Origin: CAVRCA01 sp965218045
GTDB taxonomy: Bacteria; Pseudomonadota; Alphaproteobacteria; Acetobacterales; Acetobacteraceae
Length of the DNA: 64,000 nucleotides
Direction of reading: 5' to 3'
NCBI GenBank assembly: GCA_965218045.1
Contig: CBDCJX010000007.1
Location: 132,049-196,048 of the forward strand
Positions 43,879-52,748 of this stretch are shown here, piece by piece. The position numbers and the translations under genes are program-made. The first letter of the stretch is position 1. Each line of letters begins with the position of its first letter. The notes under the pieces are model-generated. The model worked only from the letters and a program-made list of their open reading frames with translations, searched no databases and was not told where the DNA came from.

Positions 43879-44493
43879 ATGAGCAAGGTGGAGTTCCACT
43901 TCGATTTCGGCAGTCCCAATGCGTATCTGAGTCATCTGGTGATCCCGGATATCGAGCGCCGGACCGGTGCCCAATTCGACTACGTGCCGGTGCTGCTCGG
44001 CGGCGTGTTCAAGCTCACCGGCAACCGCTCGCCGATGGAAAGTTTCGCCGGCATCAGGAACAAGCCGGAATACGCGCGGCTGGAGATGCAGCGCTTCATC
44101 GAGCAACACGGCATCACCAACTTTCGCGCCAACCCGTTCTTCCCGGTCAACACGCTGGTGCTGATGCGCGGCGCCGTCGCCGCCCAGCGGCTCGGCATAT
44201 TGGCCCGCTACGTCGACGCGATGTATCGCCACATGTGGGCCGAGCCGAAGAAGATGGACGACCCGGAGGTGCTGCGCGCCGCGCTCGCCGAGTCGGACAT
44301 AGACGGCGCGGAGCTGCTGGCGCGCGCGCAGACCCAAGAGGTGAAGAACGAGCTGCAAGCCAACACGCAGCTTTCGGTCGAGCGCGGCACGTTCGGCTCG
44401 CCGACCTTTTTCGTGGGCGACGACAGCTTCTTCGGCAAGGACCGGCTGCCCGACGTCGAGGCGGCCATCACGGCGACAGGAGCGCGCGCGTGA
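43879..44493 (+). CDS. 2-hydroxychromene-2-carboxylate isomerase / DsbA-like GST kappa family protein
   Basis: A 204-residue thioredoxin-fold protein of the HCCA isomerase family. It has EFHFDFGSPNAYLSHLVIPD with the Ser/Asn of the glutathione-site loop, YVPVLLGGVFKLTGNRSP, and the cis-Pro segment RGTFGSPTFFVGDDSFFGKD. Members isomerise chromene carboxylates in naphthalene breakdown using glutathione; other family members do unrelated reactions. Lying between two atypical SDRs, it is probably part of a ring-cleavage or aromatic side pathway. Confidence 0.88.
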   Translation: MSKVEFHFDFGSPNAYLSHLVIPDIERRTGAQFDYVPVLLGGVFKLTGNRSPMESFAGIRNKPEYARLEMQRFIEQHGITNFRANPFFPVNTLVLMRGAVAAQRLGILARYVDAMYRHMWAEPKKMDDPEVLRAALAESDIDGAELLARAQTQEVKNELQANTQLSVERGTFGSPTFFVGDDSFFGKDRLPDVEAAITATGARA

Positions 44494-45191
44494 ATCGCCC
44501 GCTCGCGCTGGCGACCGGAGTTGGCCCCGGCACCGGTGCCGCGATCGTGCGTCGGTTCGCCAGCGGCGGATACGATGTCGCGATGCTGGCGCGCAACGGC
44601 GAACGGCTTGCCGCACTCGCCGGCGAGATCGCCAACGCGCACGGCTTTCCGTGCGACGTTACCGACGAGGCTCAGCTCGACGCCGCGCTCGGCTCGGTGC
44701 GGGAGAGGTTCGGCGCACCGTCCGTGTTGATCCACAACGCGGTCGGCGGCGCCTGGGGCAGTTTTCTCGAGATCGAGCCGGAAATCCTGAACCGGAACTT
44801 TCAGGTCAACACAATGGCGCTGCTTCACCTGGCGCGCCGGCTGGCGCCCGCGATGATCGCCGCCGGCAAGGGTGCCATCATCGCGACCGGCAACACCTCC
44901 GCGTTGCGCGGCCGGGCCAGTTTCGCGGGGTTCGCGCCGACCAAGGCGGCGCAGCGCGTGCTCGCCGAAGCGATCGCCCGCGATGTCGGGCCGAAGGGCG
45001 TTCACGTCGCCTACGTGGTGATCGACGCCGTGATCGACCTGGCATGGACGCGTCAGCGGTGGCCCGACAAGTCGGATGATTTCTTCATCAAGCCGGCCGC
45101 CATCGCCGAGGAGATCTGGCATGTCGTCCACCAGGATCGCAGCGCCTGGTCGTTCAACGTCGAGCTCCGTCCGTTCGGCGAGACCTGGTGA
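44490..45191 (+). CDS. SDR-family protein lacking the catalytic Tyr, second copy
   Basis: A 233-residue SDR whose GTG start overlaps the isomerase stop by 4 bp (GTGA). The dinucleotide loop is TGVGPGTGAAIVRRF, the Asn region LIHNAVGGAWGSF and the Ser region ATGNTSALRGRASF. The catalytic YxxxK is FAPTK, again Phe with the Lys kept. It is related to, but distinct from, the first SDR of this operon (similar C-terminus WSFNVELRPFGETW versus WTFELEIRPSGEKW), so the pair probably arose by old duplication. Confidence 0.85.
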   Translation: MNRPLALATGVGPGTGAAIVRRFASGGYDVAMLARNGERLAALAGEIANAHGFPCDVTDEAQLDAALGSVRERFGAPSVLIHNAVGGAWGSFLEIEPEILNRNFQVNTMALLHLARRLAPAMIAAGKGAIIATGNTSALRGRASFAGFAPTKAAQRVLAEAIARDVGPKGVHVAYVVIDAVIDLAWTRQRWPDKSDDFFIKPAAIAEEIWHVVHQDRSAWSFNVELRPFGETW

Positions 45192-45244
45192 TCGCTGCGG
45201 CTCCCGCCAGCCCCGCCACCCCCGCCATCGCCGGACGGATCGGT

Positions 45245-45940
45245 TCAAGCGGCGTCGACCAGCACGATTTCCGCGTCCGCGATGCCGACGATCTCGACAT
45301 TGGCGGCGTCGGTGATCGCGGCGCCATCACGCGCCTCGATCCGCACTCCGCCGACTTCGACGACGCCGCTCGCCAGCACCAGGTAGGCGTGCCGCTTCGG
45401 TTCGAGGCTCAAGGTGACGCGATCGCCGGCCTTGATCGTGGCGCCCATCACGCGTGCGTCTGCTCGGATCGGCAGCGCGTCCGCCTCGCCGAAGCCGCTG
45501 GCCAAGGTCACGAACCGAGCCGAGCGTTTCGCCTTGGGAAACGGCTTGGCGCCCCACGAAGGGGCGCCGCCCCGGGTGCTTGGCTCGATCCAGATCTGGA
45601 ACAGGCGCGTGGTGCCGTCTTCCTGGTTGTACTCGGAATGACGCACGCCCGAGCCGGCTGACATCACCTGAACGTCGCCGGCTTCGGTGCGGCCGGTATT
45701 GCCCATCGAGTCCTGGTGAGTGATCGCTCCCTCCCGGACGTAGGTGATGATCTCCATGTCGGCATGCGGGTGCGGCGGAAAGCCGGCACGGGCGGCGATC
45801 TCGTCGTCATTCCAGACCCGCAGATTGCCCCAGCCCATCCGGTCGGGGTCATGGTAGCTGGCGAACGAGAAATGGTGCTTGGCGTTCAGCCAGCCGTGGC
45901 TGGCGCCGCCCAACGCGGAGAACGGCCTGCGTTCGATCAT
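45245..45940 (-). CDS. Pirin family protein
   Basis: A 231-residue bicupin. The metal site motif lies in FPPHPHADMEIITYVREGAI, and VMSAGSGVRHSEYNQEDG and the second cupin (KRHAYLVLASGVVEVGG) follow. YhhW-type pirins can act as quercetinases, while others bind metabolic enzymes. AGGAG precedes ATG 45940; a longer start at 46036 would overlap the TPR gene. Confidence 0.9.
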   Translation of the reverse strand: MIERRPFSALGGASHGWLNAKHHFSFASYHDPDRMGWGNLRVWNDDEIAARAGFPPHPHADMEIITYVREGAITHQDSMGNTGRTEAGDVQVMSAGSGVRHSEYNQEDGTTRLFQIWIEPSTRGGAPSWGAKPFPKAKRSARFVTLASGFGEADALPIRADARVMGATIKAGDRVTLSLEPKRHAYLVLASGVVEVGGVRIEARDGAAITDAANVEIVGIADAEIVLVDAA

Positions 45941-46032
45941 CTCTTTGGCTCCTGAAGCGGGCAGGCAGTGCCCGTCGGCTGCGACAGGAAATGGGGCTCG
46001 TTCCCGGTGCCGAGAAGCGGGCTGGACGCGGC

Positions 46033-47316
46033 TCACCCTTGCGCGACAGGCGCACCGCGCTCGCGCAGCCTTCGCTCGGCGAGATCGAGGTTGAACTCGA
46101 CCACGGCGCGATAATCCGCCGCCCGCGATCCGGTAAAGCCGTCGCGTGCCGCGCGGTAGACCTCGATCGCCTCCCGCAGCCGATCCGCGGTCGCTTCACG
46201 AGCGCCGAGCGCGGCCAGGGCGTTGGCCAGATTGGTCTGAGTCATCGCCCAGTCATGCGGCATACGCGTCTGCGTGTATTCCTCGAGCGCGGCTCGGCAC
46301 GCGGTCACCGCGCCTTCGAGCATTGTCAGATCGTCGCGCCGCTCGCCCAGCACACGCAGCGCATGGCCGAGATTGCTTTGTGTCAGCGCCCAGTCGAGCG
46401 GCGTCCTGGCGCGGTCGTATTCTTCCAGGGCCGCGCGGTAGCAAGCAGCGGCCTCGGCCAGCGCCGGCGCGTCGCCGGTCTGCTCGCCGAGGATCGCCAG
46501 CACCGCGCCCTGGTTGCGCTGCATCCGGGCCCACTCGATCGGCGCCGCCGCGCGCGTGTAGCCGCGTCTCGCCGCCTGATAGCAGTCGGCCGCCTGCCGC
46601 AGCCGGTCGGCATCGCCCTGCCGCTCACCCAGGATCGCGATCGCGGCGCCGAGCAGGGCCTGCGTCCTGGCCCAGTCGAGCGGCGTCGCCTCCGGCGTGT
46701 ACACCTCCAGCGCGGCGCGACACGCGGCGAGCGACTGGGCCAGGGCGTCCGTGCTTCCGTCCGCCAGCGCGCGGACCCGTAGCGCGGCCGCGAGGTGACC
46801 TTGGGTGAGTGCCCAGTTGGTGGTGCGGCTCGCACGCGGCACCAGTTCGAGGGCCGCGCGATTGGCGACGATGGCGGCGTCGAGGGATGTCACATCCGAC
46901 CAGGTCTCGCCATGGCGGCGCAGCGCGTCGGCCTGGGCGATCCGAACACTCCACGCTGCCGCGTGATCCTCCGCCGCAAGACCGGCCGCCGCCGCGAAAT
47001 GCCCGGCGGCGAGCGCGTCATCGCAGCGGAGCACGGCCAGCTCGGCGCGCAGCCGACGACACTCGGCGGCACCGGCAGCGCCGGCGGCACGCGCCTCCGC
47101 TTCTTGCAGGGTTTGCTCGACCTCGGCGAACTCTCCCGCATCCAGCGCCGATTGTGCCGCGGCGGACACCGCCGCCAGTCCGTCCCGCAGCGCGGCGAAG
47201 GTCGCCATCAGCCCCGCCAGGCGCGCCTCCCGCTCGCCTTGTGCCAGCGGGAGCACGGCTAGGCCGAGCCGAAGTTGGACGAGGAGCGACGGCGGCCCAA
47301 GATGTGACGGGTTCAT
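46033..47316 (-). CDS. TPR-repeat protein
   Basis: A 427-residue protein. After a helical N-terminal region of about 150 residues it has five tandem units of about 50 residues each with consensus TPLDWAxTQxNLGxALxxLGER, for example RTPLDWALTQSNLGHALRVL and RMPHDWAMTQTNLANALAAL. These are extended TPRs, as found in TPR proteins linked to signalling or peptidase/CHAT-type partners, but no enzymatic domain is present. There is no signal peptide, so a cytoplasmic scaffold is likely. It is divergent from the ompA-family gene, with about 160 bp between. Confidence 0.82.
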   Translation of the reverse strand: MNPSHLGPPSLLVQLRLGLAVLPLAQGEREARLAGLMATFAALRDGLAAVSAAAQSALDAGEFAEVEQTLQEAEARAAGAAGAAECRRLRAELAVLRCDDALAAGHFAAAAGLAAEDHAAAWSVRIAQADALRRHGETWSDVTSLDAAIVANRAALELVPRASRTTNWALTQGHLAAALRVRALADGSTDALAQSLAACRAALEVYTPEATPLDWARTQALLGAAIAILGERQGDADRLRQAADCYQAARRGYTRAAAPIEWARMQRNQGAVLAILGEQTGDAPALAEAAACYRAALEEYDRARTPLDWALTQSNLGHALRVLGERRDDLTMLEGAVTACRAALEEYTQTRMPHDWAMTQTNLANALAALGAREATADRLREAIEVYRAARDGFTGSRAADYRAVVEFNLDLAERRLRERGAPVAQG

Positions 47317-47479
47317 GCGGTTCTCGCCCGGTTGGTTCCCCTACGCGAACAAAGCCTCGGTGATCGATCCGTTGCATCGCCTCGCTGGCACCGGCAGAGT
47401 GCTGGCATGGGCACTGAAACTTGATCGTCGCCCAATTCTTTATACGCGTAAACTCACGAGATGAGACAGGAGAACGGGC

Positions 47480-48016
47480 ATGCAGCATCCTAGGCTAATC
47501 ATCGCGGTTGCGGCACTGGGGGTGGCGGTGCTCGCGTCCCCTGGCGTGCGGGCGGCCGATGAACCGGTCACTCCGCCTGCGGCGGCACCGGCAACCTCGC
47601 AGCCAGCGACCAATGCACCGGCCGCCACAACCCCGACTGCGGACGCGCCAGCTTCCACCACCCCCGCCGCGCCGGCCGCGAAGCAGCCGGACGCTTTATC
47701 GATCTACTTCGACACTGGCAGCGCCACCGTTCGCCAATCCGACATGGCGACCTTGGACCAGGCCTCCCGGCTGTATCGCGACGGCAAGCCGATCGTAATG
47801 ATCGTCAGCGGCTCCACGGATTCGACCGGCACAGCGGTCGCCAACCTCCGGCTCTCCCAGCTTCGGGCCGACGCGGTGGTGCGCGAACTCATCGCGCGCG
47901 GTATCCCCGCGGAGCGGTTCCAGATCGTCGGCAAGGGTGAGACGGAATTGGCCGTGCCAACCGCCAATGGTGTCGCGGAGCCGCGCAATCGCCGCGCCGA
48001 GATCACCTGGCGCTGA
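47480..48016 (+). CDS. OmpA-family peptidoglycan-binding protein
   Basis: A 178-residue exported protein. Sec signal LIIAVAALGVAVLASPGVRA, an Ala/Pro/Thr-rich spacer to about residue 70, then an OmpA C-terminal domain: IYFDTGSATVRQSDMATLDQ, IVSGSTDSTGTAVANLRLSQ and GRG-type ending VAEPRNRRAEITW. It would sit in the periplasm and bind peptidoglycan. It heads an operon with two further envelope proteins. GGAG lies 9 nt before ATG 47480. Confidence 0.88.
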   Translation: MQHPRLIIAVAALGVAVLASPGVRAADEPVTPPAAAPATSQPATNAPAATTPTADAPASTTPAAPAAKQPDALSIYFDTGSATVRQSDMATLDQASRLYRDGKPIVMIVSGSTDSTGTAVANLRLSQLRADAVVRELIARGIPAERFQIVGKGETELAVPTANGVAEPRNRRAEITWR

Positions 48017-48020
48017 CCTA

Positions 48021-48920
48021 GTGAGGTCTGGATTGGCGCCAAGTCCGGTGGTCCGAACGGCGGCGGCCTCGGCCCTGCTCGGGCTGGTTTTGCTGGCGTC
48101 ACCGGTAGGGGCCGCCTCGCTCAAGGAGGGGGTCGAGGCACTCACGGCCGGGCGGTACGAGGCCGCGCGCGCGATCCTGGAGCCACTAGCGCAGGCCGGA
48201 GATCCGGAGGCCGAGTACCAGCTCGGCATTCTCGCCGATCTCGGGGGTGGCAAGCCGGCGGACCCGGCGGCGGCGTTCCGCTGGTACCGTGCCGCCGCGG
48301 AGGCCGGGCTGCCTTCGGCCGAATTCAACGTGGCCGCCATGCTTGATGGTGGTCGGGGCGTGGCTCGCGACACGGCCAAAGCCGCCGTTTGGTATGCCAA
48401 GGCGGCGGCGCGGGGCCACGACCGCGCGGCCTACGATCTGGGGCAACTCTACGCCGCCGGTGAGGGGGTGCCGCGCAATCCGGACGTCGCCGCCGCCTGG
48501 TACAAGACCGCCGCGCCGCTGCCGGCTGCTGCCCGCAAGCTCGCCGAGCTTTCGGCACTGCCGCCGGCGAGGCCGACCGCCGGCGCCACGGACATCGCCT
48601 TGGTGCCTCCAAGCGGGATCAGTCCGGCCGACCGAGCGACGCAAACGGAGGCGGCGCAGCCGGGCACGATCGAGCTGGTCTGGACCGCCCCGCGACAGCC
48701 GCTCCGCGTTCGGTTCTTCGTCGAGGTCCTCGCGCTGGATACCCCGCTGCCACGCCGGGTGTTCAGCGGCATGGTCGACCAGTCGGCCGTTGTCGCCACG
48801 GTCGATGCGCCCGGCAGCTACGCCTGGCGGGTCTATGCCACCAGCGCCGCGGCGGGACGCTACGCGGCAAGCGGTTGGACGCGCTTTGAGATCAGCCGGC
48901 GGTCGCCGCAGAACGGCTGA
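48021..48920 (+). CDS. Exported Sel1-like repeat protein
   Basis: A protein of about 299 residues (GTG 48021; a TTG 12 bp later is possible). It has a signal peptide AASALLGLVLLASPVGAAS and at least three Sel1/TPR-like repeats of 36 residues (AEYQLGILADLGGGKPADPA; AEFNVAAMLDGGRGVARDTA; AAYDLGQLYAAGEGVPRNPD). The C-terminal domain of about 100 residues is beta-rich (ELVWTAPRQPLRVRFFVEVL) and unassigned. It lies 4 bp after the OmpA-family gene and 4 bp before the DamX-like gene, so the three are translated together. Confidence 0.82.
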   Translation: MRSGLAPSPVVRTAAASALLGLVLLASPVGAASLKEGVEALTAGRYEAARAILEPLAQAGDPEAEYQLGILADLGGGKPADPAAAFRWYRAAAEAGLPSAEFNVAAMLDGGRGVARDTAKAAVWYAKAAARGHDRAAYDLGQLYAAGEGVPRNPDVAAAWYKTAAPLPAAARKLAELSALPPARPTAGATDIALVPPSGISPADRATQTEAAQPGTIELVWTAPRQPLRVRFFVEVLALDTPLPRRVFSGMVDQSAVVATVDAPGSYAWRVYATSAAAGRYAASGWTRFEISRRSPQNG

Positions 48921-48924
48921 CAGC

Positions 48925-50040
48925 ATGCTCGATCGCCCTCACCTCGGCGTTGACACCGAGGACCGGCCCTCCACCCGGCCGCTCGCGCATCCGGCGATCG
49001 CGCTGCCCTCGTGGCGCGATGCGAGGGCGCGCATCCTGTCGGACTGGGCCGCCGGACGGCGCGTGGTGGCGCTTGTCGGCCCGCCGGAACGCGAAGCGAC
49101 ACCATTCCTGCAAGACCTCGCCACAAGCCTGCGCGGCGCCGGACAATCAGTTCGAGTGGTCGAACCCGATGGGGAGTTCGCGATACCGGCCGGGCCGGCC
49201 ATCCTGCTGGTCGACCACGCCACCCGCATGCCTGACGGGGTACTGCACAAGCTGGTCGAACATAAGGAGCTGTTCTGCGTCCTGGCGGGCAGCGCGGAGC
49301 TCGCCGATCGGCTCCAGCTCCTCTCGTGCCCGCCTTCGGTGGTCCATCTGCCCCGGCGAACGGGACCGCCGTCAGTCGCGCCGTCGACGGAACGCACCAG
49401 TGGCCGAAGATGGCTCTGGGCGGGAGGTGCCGTGATCGGAGGTGCGGTCTTGGCCGTCCTCGCCCTGATGCCGCTGGACCGGTCGCCGCATCGTCCGATA
49501 CAGCCGCCGCCGCAGAGCGTTCCCGTGGACAACGCCACCGTCTCGCCATCGCCTCCGACACCGACGAAACCGCCGCTACAGGCAGATCAGGCCCCCGCCG
49601 CGGACACTGCGCCAGCACCAGCTTCCCCGCCGGAACCGCTCCCGCCCGAGCCGGAGCCGCAGGAACCAGCGCCCGTCCTGCCGACCGCCGCGACGGCCGA
49701 GGTGTCGCTACGCTACCTGCGAGGCGACCGTTCCGGCGCGACATTGGCCCGGACCCTCGCTGCGCAACTGCGGGCCAGGGGGATCGTGGTGAGCGACCCG
49801 GTTGCCAGCAGCAGCCGCCTCGATCACCCCGCGATCCGCTTCTATTTCGCCGAAGATCGGGTGACCGCGGAGGACATGCAGCGCCTGCTGGAACCGTTGG
49901 TCGGCAGCTTGCCGATCGAGCCGGCGAAGGCGACGCCGCTCACGTATCCGGGTCAGATCACCGTCGCGATCGTGTCGGGCAAGAGCGGCGCTGCCGGGCC
50001 GCTCTCGTTCTATGCGACGATGCGCGCTGTCCGTCCGTAG
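48925..50040 (+). CDS. DamX-like membrane protein (P-loop remnant, TM helix, Pro-rich linker)
   Basis: A 371-residue protein in three parts. Residues 1 to about 170 look like a degenerate AAA-type ATPase domain (VVALVGPPEREATPFLQDLA, where GPPEREAT replaces the GKT of Walker A, and AILLVDHATRMPDGVLHKLV). One membrane helix follows (RWLWAGGAVIGGAVLAVLAL), then a Pro-rich periplasmic linker and a C-terminal domain (VSLRYLRGDRSGATLARTLA to FYFAEDRVTAEDMQRLLEPL) that resembles LytR_C- or SPOR-like folds. The layout recalls E. coli DamX, a cell-division protein. The function is inferred. Confidence 0.72.
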   Translation: MLDRPHLGVDTEDRPSTRPLAHPAIALPSWRDARARILSDWAAGRRVVALVGPPEREATPFLQDLATSLRGAGQSVRVVEPDGEFAIPAGPAILLVDHATRMPDGVLHKLVEHKELFCVLAGSAELADRLQLLSCPPSVVHLPRRTGPPSVAPSTERTSGRRWLWAGGAVIGGAVLAVLALMPLDRSPHRPIQPPPQSVPVDNATVSPSPPTPTKPPLQADQAPAADTAPAPASPPEPLPPEPEPQEPAPVLPTAATAEVSLRYLRGDRSGATLARTLAAQLRARGIVVSDPVASSSRLDHPAIRFYFAEDRVTAEDMQRLLEPLVGSLPIEPAKATPLTYPGQITVAIVSGKSGAAGPLSFYATMRAVRP

Positions 50041-50145
50041 CGCGGCAGCCGAGACCCGGCGGCCGCCGATGGTCGCCGCCCGGCCGATCCAGCGGCGTGC
50101 CGACGCGTTCGATAATGCTGCAACACGCAAGGAGACCGACGCCGC

Positions 50146-50436
50146 ATGGAACCGATGAAGCCGATGGAACCGATGAAGCCGTTGGACAGCGGACCGCGAT
50201 GGTGGCCGGAGGAGCTGGGCGAGCCGGGGACGAGCGGCTCGCAGAACGCCATGCGCTACGCGTTCTTTCCGGATGCTCACCGGCTCGTCATCGAACAGGA
50301 GGAGCGGGTCACCGTCTACGACAGCGGCGATCATCGCATCAGCGGTGTATCGCAGCAGCAGGGCGGCGGACGGACGTTGAGCTTCGCCAGTCAAAACGGT
50401 GCGGTGCGGCTGGACCAACTGGCGAAGGTCGAATGA
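50146..50436 (+). CDS. Small hypothetical protein with MEPMKP repeats
   Basis: A 96-residue protein opening MEPMKPMEPMKPLDSGPRWW, with the first repeat written as an exact 18-bp tandem duplication ATGGAACCGATGAAGCCG. The rest (AMRYAFFPDAHRLVIEQEER, DSGDHRISGVSQQQGGGRTL) resembles widespread small SHOCT/Pro-rich proteins of unknown function. GGAG lies upstream. It has its own start 105 bp after the DamX-like gene. Confidence 0.65.
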   Translation: MEPMKPMEPMKPLDSGPRWWPEELGEPGTSGSQNAMRYAFFPDAHRLVIEQEERVTVYDSGDHRISGVSQQQGGGRTLSFASQNGAVRLDQLAKVE

Positions 50437-50460
50437 CCCCCGCCGCCTGCGGCGACAGGG

Positions 50461-51303
50461 CTAGTTTTTTGGCAGGCGCGGCCACTTTGTCGCCGGCGTG
50501 GCGCGCGAATACTCGCGTGCCGTGAAGCCGCCGCCCTGGTAGCGCTCCGCGATCGGGTCGCCGCTGGTTTTGTCCGCGAGCGAGTTGGCGAACGCGTCGG
50601 CGCTGTCTTGCGGTGTCCAGCCGAGTTCGTGCCGCGCATCGTCCCGCCACCAGGTCATTCGGGCATTATTCGAGGCACCCCAGACGACCGAGCAACCGAC
50701 CTGCTCGGCTTGCAGGCAGCGTTGCATCAGCCGCGTCAGATCGCCGTAGGAAAGCCATGTCGCCAGCATCCGGGCATCGGCCGGCTCCGCGAAGCAGGAG
50801 CCGATACGAACGAACACGCTCTCGACGCCATGCTTGAACCAGTAGAGCCGACCCATCAGCTCGCCATACGCCTTCGACAGCCCGTAATATCCGTCCGGCA
50901 GGAACGCGCAATCGGCGCCGATCGCCTCGCTGCGCTCGTGAAAGCCGATCGCGTGGTTGGATGAGGCGAATACAACTCGTGCGCACTCGCGCCTGGCCGC
51001 CTCGTAGACGTGGTAGAGGCCACGGATGTTCGGGCCGAGCACCGTCTCGAACGGCTGCTCGGCTGAAATACCGCCGAAATGCAGGATCGCGCCGCAGCCC
51101 TCGGCAAGGCGCAGGATGGCCGGCCCGTCGTTCAAGTCGGCGCCGGTGAACGTGGCGCGCGGCGGCAAGGTGTCGGGGAACGGGGCGATGTCGGTCAGGC
51201 GCAAGGTCCAGCCTGCTTCCCCTAGCGCGCCGGCGAGCTGACGGCCCAGCGCGCCCGAGGCTCCCGTGAGCAGCACCGGCCGCTGCGCGTTGGTCGTGCC
51301 CAT
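50461..51303 (-). CDS. NAD-dependent epimerase/dehydratase, uronate dehydrogenase-like
   Basis: A 280-residue extended SDR. The dinucleotide loop is LLTGASGALGRQLAGAL; the region ILHFGGISAEQPFETVL and FASSNHAIGFHERSEAI matches bacterial uronate dehydrogenases, and the catalytic Tyr and Lys are in YYGLSKAYGELMG. Uronate dehydrogenase oxidises galacturonate or glucuronate to aldarolactone, but no other uronate genes are here. GGGAGG lies before ATG 51303. Confidence 0.85.
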   Translation of the reverse strand: MGTTNAQRPVLLTGASGALGRQLAGALGEAGWTLRLTDIAPFPDTLPPRATFTGADLNDGPAILRLAEGCGAILHFGGISAEQPFETVLGPNIRGLYHVYEAARRECARVVFASSNHAIGFHERSEAIGADCAFLPDGYYGLSKAYGELMGRLYWFKHGVESVFVRIGSCFAEPADARMLATWLSYGDLTRLMQRCLQAEQVGCSVVWGASNNARMTWWRDDARHELGWTPQDSADAFANSLADKTSGDPIAERYQGGGFTAREYSRATPATKWPRLPKN

Positions 51304-51383
51304 CCGCAATCCTCCCCTGTGCGACGCCCCCGTATAGCACCGATCCGCTTGCAGCCCGACCGGCGGCGCGGCAGGCTCCGGCC

Positions 51384-52739
51384 ATGCGAACCATCCAGGA
51401 CCATGCCGACGCGCTCGAAGCCGGGCGTACCACCGCTCGCGAACTGGTCGAGCAGTGCCTCGGGCGGATCGCCGATCCGGCCGGGGAAGGGGCGCGTGCC
51501 TTTGTTGCCGTGTATGACGAGCAGGCCCGCAGCATGGCGGATGCGATGGACACGCTGCGTCGCCTCGGCCGGGCGCCGAGCCGCTTCGCCGGCATCCCGA
51601 TCAGCCTGAAAGACCTGTTCGACGTGGCCGGCGAGAGCACCCGTGCCGGCTCCGCCGCGCTGGACGACGCGACGCCGGCCGTCGCGCACGCGCCCGTGGT
51701 GGCCCGCATGCTGGCGGCGGGTTTCGTGCCGGTCGGCCGGACCAACATGACCGAGTTCGCCTTCTCCGGCCTCGGCGTCAACCCGCATCACGGCACCCCG
51801 CTGAGCCCGTGGGATCGGGCCGCCGCGCGCATCCCCGGCGGCAGCTCGTCCGGTGCGGCGGTGTCGGTGGCCGACGACATGGCGCTCGGCGCGCTCGGCA
51901 CCGATACCGGCGGCTCGTGTCGCATTCCGGCAGCACTCTGCGGCGTGACCGGCTACAAGCCGACCGCCCGCCGCGTCCCCTTGGGCGGCGTGCTGCCGCT
52001 CGCTCCCAGCCTCGACTCGGTCGGTCCGCTGGCCCGCTCCGTCGATTGCTGCGCCGTGCTCGACGCCGTGCTCGCCGGCGCGACGCCGACGCGAACGGCG
52101 CCCGCCTCGCTTGCCGGGCTGCGCCTCGCCGTGCCGCAGAACGTGGTGCTCGACGGGATGGACGCGACGGTCGCGGCGGCGTTCGGTCGGGCGGTCGCGC
52201 GCCTCGCGGGAGCCGGCGCGCGCATCGTCGACGCGAGCTTCCCGGTGTTCGACGAGATGCCGACGGTCAATGCCAAGGGTGGCTTCGCCGCCGTCGAGGC
52301 GTTTGCCTGGCACCAGGCGCTGCTGGCGGAGCAGGCCAGGCTGTACGATCCGCGCATCCGGATGCGTATTCAACGTGGCGCGGCGATGACGGCCGCCGAG
52401 TACCTGGCGCTGCGCGCGGCGCGGGATCGGCTGATCGCCGCGTTCGATGACCAGACAAGCGCGTTCGACGCGCTGATGCTGCCGACCTGCCCGATCGTGC
52501 CGCCGCGCGTGGCGGAGCTGGAGGACGAGCGGGACTACAACCGCATCAACCTGCTGCTGCTGCGCAACACCGCGCTGGGCAACTTCCTCGACCGCTGCGC
52601 GATCAGCCTGCCCTGTCATACGCCTGGGGAGGCGCCGGTCGGGCTGATGCTGATGGGCGAAACCATGGGCGACGCGCGCCTTTTCGCCATCGCCGCGGCT
52701 GTCGAGGGCGCACTGCAGCACCATCGCGGCCTGTGCTAG
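51384..52739 (+). CDS. Amidase signature family enzyme
   Basis: A 451-residue amidase. The signature region is GGSSSGAAVSVADDMALGAL, and the catalytic Ser follows in GTDTGGSCRIPAALCG, with the upstream Lys in ISLKDLFDVAG. It belongs to the GatA/AtzF/amidase superfamily. It lacks GatB/GatC neighbours and is not the tRNA amidotransferase. It probably hydrolyses small amides or allophanate-like compounds. It is divergent from the dehydrogenase gene and lies 9 bp before accA. Confidence 0.9.
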   Translation: MRTIQDHADALEAGRTTARELVEQCLGRIADPAGEGARAFVAVYDEQARSMADAMDTLRRLGRAPSRFAGIPISLKDLFDVAGESTRAGSAALDDATPAVAHAPVVARMLAAGFVPVGRTNMTEFAFSGLGVNPHHGTPLSPWDRAAARIPGGSSSGAAVSVADDMALGALGTDTGGSCRIPAALCGVTGYKPTARRVPLGGVLPLAPSLDSVGPLARSVDCCAVLDAVLAGATPTRTAPASLAGLRLAVPQNVVLDGMDATVAAAFGRAVARLAGAGARIVDASFPVFDEMPTVNAKGGFAAVEAFAWHQALLAEQARLYDPRIRMRIQRGAAMTAAEYLALRAARDRLIAAFDDQTSAFDALMLPTCPIVPPRVAELEDERDYNRINLLLLRNTALGNFLDRCAISLPCHTPGEAPVGLMLMGETMGDARLFAIAAAVEGALQHHRGLC

Positions 52740-52748
52740 AGCCGCGTC

